Positions 60,164-64,000 of a DNA stretch of 64,000 nt are shown piece after piece. The stretch's first letter is position 1. Each line of letters begins with the position of its first letter. Source of the DNA: Bacteroidales bacterium UBA6248 (lineage in GTDB: Bacteria; Bacteroidota; Bacteroidia; Bacteroidales; Lentimicrobiaceae); NCBI GenBank assembly GCA_002441345.1, contig DJVU01000067.1, forward strand, positions 5,638-69,637, in the 5' to 3' direction. A program made the translations under genes and the position numbers. The notes under the pieces are model-generated. The model ran no database searches. It had not been told where the DNA came from and was given only the letters and a program-made list of their open reading frames with translations.

Positions 60164-60171
60164 CAAAAATA
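60164..60171 (-). promoter_or_regulatory. Possible -7 box of birA
   Basis: TATTTTTG on the minus strand, exact to consensus, immediately beside the divergent rsfS box and about 140 bp upstream of birA. The long distance makes it uncertain. Confidence 0.35.
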
Positions 60172-60187
60172 TATCATATTACAGCCT

Positions 60188-60607
60188 ATGGCTCAAAAAA
60201 AAGCAAAAACGGCATCGCAGATGCTTGCTTCCATCATCGTTGAAGGAATTTTTGAAAAGAAAGGCGAAGACGTCGTAACAATTGACCTTCGCAAGATACC
60301 GAATGCAGTTGCCGATTTTTTTGTGATTTGTCATGCCGGATCACGCAATCAGGTTGAAGCTATATCCGACTCCGTGCAGATGGAAGTTAAGAAGGCTGTG
60401 GGGCAGAACGTATGGAAAAAGGAAGGTTTTGAGAATGCGGAGTGGGTCTTGCTCGATTACGTGGATGTTGTAGTACATATATTTCAGGAGCCGGCCAGAC
60501 GTTTTTACCGTCTTGAAGAACTATGGGCGGATGCTGAACTAACGGAGTGCAAGCCTGTGCAAAAGCCAGCCAGGCGAACAAGAAAAAACTTATCGGCGGA
60601 AGCCTGA
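60188..60607 (+). CDS. rsfS: Ribosome silencing factor RsfS
   Basis: Binds uL14 on the large ribosomal subunit and blocks subunit joining in slow growth. The IVEGIFEKKGEDVVTIDLRKI start and the ADFFVICHAGSRNQVEAISDSV core (about 40-61) are typical, with LLDYVDVVVHIFQEPARRFYRLEELW near the C-terminus. The frame opens earlier at a TTG (60161), but that overlaps the -7 box, so the ATG at 60188 is used (139 residues). It is 5 bp before ftsH. Confidence 0.93.
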   Translation: MAQKKAKTASQMLASIIVEGIFEKKGEDVVTIDLRKIPNAVADFFVICHAGSRNQVEAISDSVQMEVKKAVGQNVWKKEGFENAEWVLLDYVDVVVHIFQEPARRFYRLEELWADAELTECKPVQKPARRTRKNLSAEA

Positions 60608-60612
60608 CAATT

Positions 60613-62688
60613 ATGAACGAAACTAAAGATAAAAACAACGGGAAGCCTAATCCGGATCCGCGTAACAATAAGAACGGCAAGCCAAAGTTCAGCATCTACT
60701 GGATTTATGCCCTGCTTGCCCTGATGATTTTTGGCCTGCAGTTTATGAATTGGGGCAACACACCCGCAAAAGATATTAACGAGGGTGAGCTGATTCAAAT
60801 GCTTTCGAAACAGGATATTGACCGCCTTGTTCTGGTGAACAAAGAATTTGCGGAAATATACATCAAAAAGGATAGGATTGGCAAGGGTGACTATTCCGAA
60901 ATCAAGACGGAAGAGAGCTTTGGTACCAGTAAACCGCATTTTGTTTATAAAATCGGATCCATCGAAGGATTTGAGGGGCTTGTAAAAGATATTCAGGCCG
61001 ACTTCGACAATAAGGAAAAGGTATACATTATAAATGAAACCCGGAGAAATGTCTGGGGTGATGCCCTATCCTGGATATTCCCTATCATTCTGCTGATCGC
61101 TGCATGGTTCTTTATAATGCGGATGATGAGCCGGGGTGCCGGTGGCGGTGGCCAGATTTTTAATATCGGCAAATCAAAAGCCCAGCTCTTCGATAAGGAT
61201 ACACACGTTAATATAAACTTTAACGATGTTGCGGGACTTGAAGAGGCCAAGGTTGAGATTATGGAGATTGTGGATTTTCTAAAAAACCCCAAAAAATATA
61301 CTACCCTTGGCGGGAAAATACCGAAAGGAGCATTGCTGGTAGGCCCTCCGGGAACCGGAAAAACCCTTCTGGCAAAAGCCGTGGCCGGAGAAGCAAAAGT
61401 TCCCTTTTTCTCGCTTTCCGGATCCGATTTTGTTGAAATGTTTGTGGGAGTTGGTGCTTCCCGCGTGCGCGACCTCTTCAAACAGGCAAAAGAAAAGGCA
61501 CCATGCATCATCTTTATCGATGAAATTGATGCGATTGGCCGTGCCCGCGGCAGAAATCAGATTACCGGTGCCAACGATGAGCGTGAAAATACGCTGAATC
61601 AGTTGCTTACAGAAATGGATGGTTTTGCTACCAATGCCGGTGTTATCATCCTGGCCGCCACAAACCGTGCCGACATCCTCGACCGTGCCCTGCTGAGAGC
61701 CGGACGCTTCGACCGGCAGATTCACGTGGAGCTCCCCGATCTGGAAGAGCGCAAAGCCATCTTTAAAGTGCATATGAAGCCATTGAAATACGACGATTCG
61801 GTAATTGTTGATTTTCTGGCCAAACAAACTCCGGGTTTTTCAGGTGCCGATATTGCCAATGTGTGTAACGAAGCAGCCCTTATCGCCGCACGCAGAAATA
61901 AGACCACAATACAGAAACAGGATTTTCTGGATGCCATCGACCGAATTATAGGCGGTCTTGAAAAACGCAATAAAATTATTTCACCACAGGAAAAAAGAGT
62001 GATTGCATTCCATGAAGCCGGTCACGCTACCGTAAGTTGGTTGCTGCGCTATGCGCATCCGCTGGTAAAAGTTACCATAGTACCAAGAGGTAAAGCGCTC
62101 GGCGCTGCCTGGTACCTTCCCGAAGAACGGCAGATCACTACCTACGAGCAGATGTTCGACGAACTGGTTGCTACCCTGGGCGGAAGAGCTTCGGAAGAAG
62201 TGGTGTTTGGAAAGATTTCTACCGGTGCACTCAACGATCTCGAGAAAGTTACCAAACAGGTATACGCCATGGTGGTTTATTTTGGACTCAATAAGGAAAT
62301 AGGAAACGTGAGTTATTACGATTCCAGCGGTCAGCAGGAGTATTCATTTACCAAGCCCTACAGCGAATCTACCGCGCAAATCATAGATGCCGAGGTTAAG
62401 AAAATCGTGGAAAAGGCCTATCGGCGGGCCATTGAGATCCTGACGGAAAACCGTGGCAAACTGGAAGAATTAGCCGATATTCTATTGAAAAAAGAGGTAA
62501 TTTTTCGGGAAGATCTGGAGGCCATTTTTGGCAAGCGGCCTTTTGAGGAACCACACGAATTCAATGGCGGAAACAATGGTCAGAAAACCGCCGAACCGGC
62601 AGCAACTGTTTCCGGGGAGGAATTAGTGCCTCCGGATAGCGGGCAGACTGCGGAAACACAAGCCGATGAAGACACGCAACAGGTATAA
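60613..62688 (+). CDS. ftsH: ATP-dependent zinc metalloprotease FtsH
   Basis: Membrane-anchored AAA+ protease for quality control of membrane and regulatory proteins. It has two membrane helices (about 28-48 and 155-176) flanking a periplasmic domain, then the AAA+ module with Walker A GPPGTGKT (about 242-249) and Walker B FIDEIDA, and the zinc site HEAGH (about 465-469). It has 691 residues, including an acidic, Gln/Glu/Pro-rich tail. The frame opens 22 codons earlier, but [10 protein letters not shown], 5 bp after rsfS, is the natural start. It overlaps the next gene by 23 bp. Confidence 0.95.
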   Translation: MNETKDKNNGKPNPDPRNNKNGKPKFSIYWIYALLALMIFGLQFMNWGNTPAKDINEGELIQMLSKQDIDRLVLVNKEFAEIYIKKDRIGKGDYSEIKTEESFGTSKPHFVYKIGSIEGFEGLVKDIQADFDNKEKVYIINETRRNVWGDALSWIFPIILLIAAWFFIMRMMSRGAGGGGQIFNIGKSKAQLFDKDTHVNINFNDVAGLEEAKVEIMEIVDFLKNPKKYTTLGGKIPKGALLVGPPGTGKTLLAKAVAGEAKVPFFSLSGSDFVEMFVGVGASRVRDLFKQAKEKAPCIIFIDEIDAIGRARGRNQITGANDERENTLNQLLTEMDGFATNAGVIILAATNRADILDRALLRAGRFDRQIHVELPDLEERKAIFKVHMKPLKYDDSVIVDFLAKQTPGFSGADIANVCNEAALIAARRNKTTIQKQDFLDAIDRIIGGLEKRNKIISPQEKRVIAFHEAGHATVSWLLRYAHPLVKVTIVPRGKALGAAWYLPEERQITTYEQMFDELVATLGGRASEEVVFGKISTGALNDLEKVTKQVYAMVVYFGLNKEIGNVSYYDSSGQQEYSFTKPYSESTAQIIDAEVKKIVEKAYRRAIEILTENRGKLEELADILLKKEVIFREDLEAIFGKRPFEEPHEFNGGNNGQKTAEPAATVSGEELVPPDSGQTAETQADEDTQQV

Positions 62689-63349
62689 TACACGACCCGA
62701 GCACATACGGGAAAGTACAACCCGTGAGAAAGTGCTCAAGAATATCAGGCATGCCCTGATCGAGCCGTCGGAGAATCCCTTTTCACAGGTAGAATTCGAC
62801 TCTCCGGTACATGCCCCTATACAGGATTTGCCCGATGTTACGTTTGCAACGGAATTTGCTAAAGCAGGCGGGAGCTTCGTTTTCTGCGATTCGCCGGCCG
62901 ATATGGTCGACAAGGTCAGACGCGTGTTTGATGATAAACTCTGGGAACAGGCCTGGTGCAACGATGAGCCGCTTTCAGCAATGCTGAGGCATGCCGGAAT
63001 AAAAGTGAAAAAGGCAAACGATGATACCGGGGAGATGAGAGTGGCCATTACAGGCTGTGAATACCTGATTGCCCGTACCGGCAGCATCATGGTTTCGTCG
63101 CGGCTGAACTCCGGACGCCGCATGCATGCCTATCCTGAAGTACATGTGGTTATTGCATTTACTTCTCAGGTCGTTAACGATATACAAGACGCCCTTGAAA
63201 AGGTAAGGATTCGGTATAACGGACGTCTGCCTTCGCAAATTTCACTCCTGACCGGCCCGAGCCGAAGTGCCGATATTGAAAAAACTCTGGTCATGGGTGC
63301 ACATGGCCCAAAGGAATTATTTGTATTCATGGCCGATGACGCCGGCTGA
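62666..63349 (+). CDS. LUD domain protein (LutC/YkgG-like)
   Basis: A 227-residue protein with the LUD (lactate-utilisation) domain: TREKVLKNIRHALIEP near the N-terminus, CEYLIARTGSIMVSS (about 130-145) and the C-terminal SRSADIEKTLVMGAHGPKEL (about 190-209). In other bacteria LutC partners LutA and LutB in an iron-sulfur lactate dehydrogenase, but neither gene is present here. Instead it overlaps ftsH by 23 bp and precedes DUF2007 and cdsA, a gene order also seen in other Bacteroidales. A different role is likely. Confidence 0.84.
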   Translation: MKTRNRYNTRPEHIRESTTREKVLKNIRHALIEPSENPFSQVEFDSPVHAPIQDLPDVTFATEFAKAGGSFVFCDSPADMVDKVRRVFDDKLWEQAWCNDEPLSAMLRHAGIKVKKANDDTGEMRVAITGCEYLIARTGSIMVSSRLNSGRRMHAYPEVHVVIAFTSQVVNDIQDALEKVRIRYNGRLPSQISLLTGPSRSADIEKTLVMGAHGPKELFVFMADDAG

Positions 63350-63363
63350 TAAAATGTAAGCTT

Positions 63364-63567
63364 ATGGAAGGATGGATTTGTGTTTACTCATCGAACAAGC
63401 CACACGAAATCGAATACCTGAAAGTGTTGCTTGCAGAAAATTCTATTAAGGCAGTAGAAGTCAATAAGCTGGATTCTGCTTACCTTTTCGGTGACATTGA
63501 GCTGTATGTGAGTGCAGAAGATGCTTTTAATGCCAAACAGTTAATCAGCAACCTTGAAAGTGAATAA
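63364..63567 (+). CDS. DUF2007 family protein
   Basis: A 67-residue single-domain protein of the DUF2007 family, named for a putative signal-transducing domain with an ACT-like ferredoxin fold. The start MEGWICVYSSNKPHEIEYLKVLL and the AEDAFNAKQLI helix fit. It overlaps the next gene, cdsA, by 8 bp. Function unknown; it may be a regulatory partner of a neighbour. Confidence 0.82.
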   Translation: MEGWICVYSSNKPHEIEYLKVLLAENSIKAVEVNKLDSAYLFGDIELYVSAEDAFNAKQLISNLESE

Positions 63568-64000
63568 CTTCGTAAAACGTACCATCACCGGAGCATTTTT
63601 TGTCATCGCCATCGTGGGATCCGCACTGCTGGGAGCGAAAGTGTTTTCTTCCCTTTTTCTTTTTGTGTCTCTTGGCGGGATGTATGAATTTTTGAAGATC
63701 GGGAAAAAGCTCGGACTTTCACCGGCCCGATTTCCGGCATTCCTGTTCGCTTTTCTTGTTTATGGTTTAATAGTGCTTACCCTTACAGGATTGCTGAATC
63801 CGGAATGGCTCCTTTCATCCCTTCTGCTTATTCCTGCGGTTATGACCATTGAACTTTTCCGCAAAAGCGAAACAGCCTTTCTGAATATCGGTTTTACACT
63901 TCTGGGAATCGTATGGATTGTTGTTCCTCTGGCTCTGCTGACCGGTTTCTTCAAGCCGGGGCAGGAAACGGGATGGCTTCACAGCGGAGCATTGCTCGGC
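63560..64000 (+). CDS. cdsA: Phosphatidate cytidylyltransferase, 5' part (cut by window end)
   Basis: Read from the sequence at 63560 onward, 147 codons with no stop before the window ends. The GTG start overlaps DUF2007 by 8 bp (NNFVKRTITGAFFVI, typical of CdsA N-termini), and several hydrophobic segments follow. CdsA makes CDP-diacylglycerol for phospholipid synthesis in the inner membrane. The C-terminal catalytic signature lies beyond the window, so the call rests on the N-terminus and on its position after ftsH and the LUD gene. Confidence 0.85.
   Translation, partial: MNNFVKRTITGAFFVIAIVGSALLGAKVFSSLFLFVSLGGMYEFLKIGKKLGLSPARFPAFLFAFLVYGLIVLTLTGLLNPEWLLSSLLLIPAVMTIELFRKSETAFLNIGFTLLGIVWIVVPLALLTGFFKPGQETGWLHSGALLG

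Overview
The window looks like a chromosomal segment of a member of the Bacteroidota, most likely a Bacteroidales-type anaerobe. Five things point that way. The cell-division cluster has the reduced Bacteroidales order (mraZ-rsmH-ftsL-ftsI-murE-mraY-murD-ftsW-murG-murC-ftsQ-ftsA-ftsZ-yqeY, with no murF or ddl). One protein carries a type IX secretion (T9SS) C-terminal sorting domain. Families largely confined to the phylum are present (DUF3822, DUF6132-like, Bacteroidetes-type FtsL). Shine-Dalgarno sites are nearly absent. At least twenty intergenic regions carry the Bacteroidota promoter signature, a -7 box TAnnTTTG, several with a TTTG box 18-20 bp upstream. The dcw MurE has the DNPR motif of meso-diaminopimelate ligases, which fits a Gram-negative peptidoglycan.

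Layout. 1-1.8 kb: rpsB-tsf (+). 1.8-2.2 kb: an island of hexamer and other short repeats. 2.2-18.1 kb: the dcw operon on the minus strand, preceded by a three-copy MraZ-box array. 18.8-21.3 kb: two acyltransferases resembling the glycine/ornithine-lipid pair, plus engB. 21.3-23.2 kb: a biotin carrier and a carboxyltransferase subunit. 23.6-26.8 kb: YjbR-like protein, a small membrane protein and MutS2. 26.9-33.6 kb: the most unusual region, with a TPR-CHAT protease lipoprotein, a T9SS cargo with dockerin-like motifs, an ECF sigma factor and a membrane TPR protein that looks like its partner. 33.9-39.6 kb: a small coiled-coil protein, tRNA-Pro, thioredoxin reductase, a DEAD-box helicase and a YeiH transporter. 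39.8-50.1 kb: purL, a short-chain dehydrogenase and three tandem long-chain acyl-CoA synthetases. 50.2-53.5 kb: holA, AMP nucleosidase, an orphan HsdR-N nuclease-like protein, a DUF434-like protein and a 51-residue YqaE/Pmp3 protein. 53.7-64 kb: a TPR protein, the DUF3822-rsmD cluster, coaD, a NUDIX protein, pyrE, SRPBCC, birA, then rsfS-ftsH-LUD-DUF2007-cdsA (cut by the window end).

Most of the window is core housekeeping: translation, peptidoglycan and division, purine and pyrimidine synthesis, CoA, membrane lipid and proteolysis genes. Functional links across it include BirA (59.3 kb), which would biotinylate the carrier at 21.3 kb, and the acyl-CoA synthetases, acyltransferases and CdsA, which all feed membrane lipids. 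The best candidate for an undescribed system is the 26.9-33.5 kb block, where a sigma factor/membrane-TPR pair sits beside a surface or periplasmic CHAT protease and a secreted T9SS protein. That they act together is inferred from proximity and domain make-up only.

Limits: all family assignments come from reading motifs and overall sequence character by eye. No database search, folding program or alignment was run, and residue positions are approximate.
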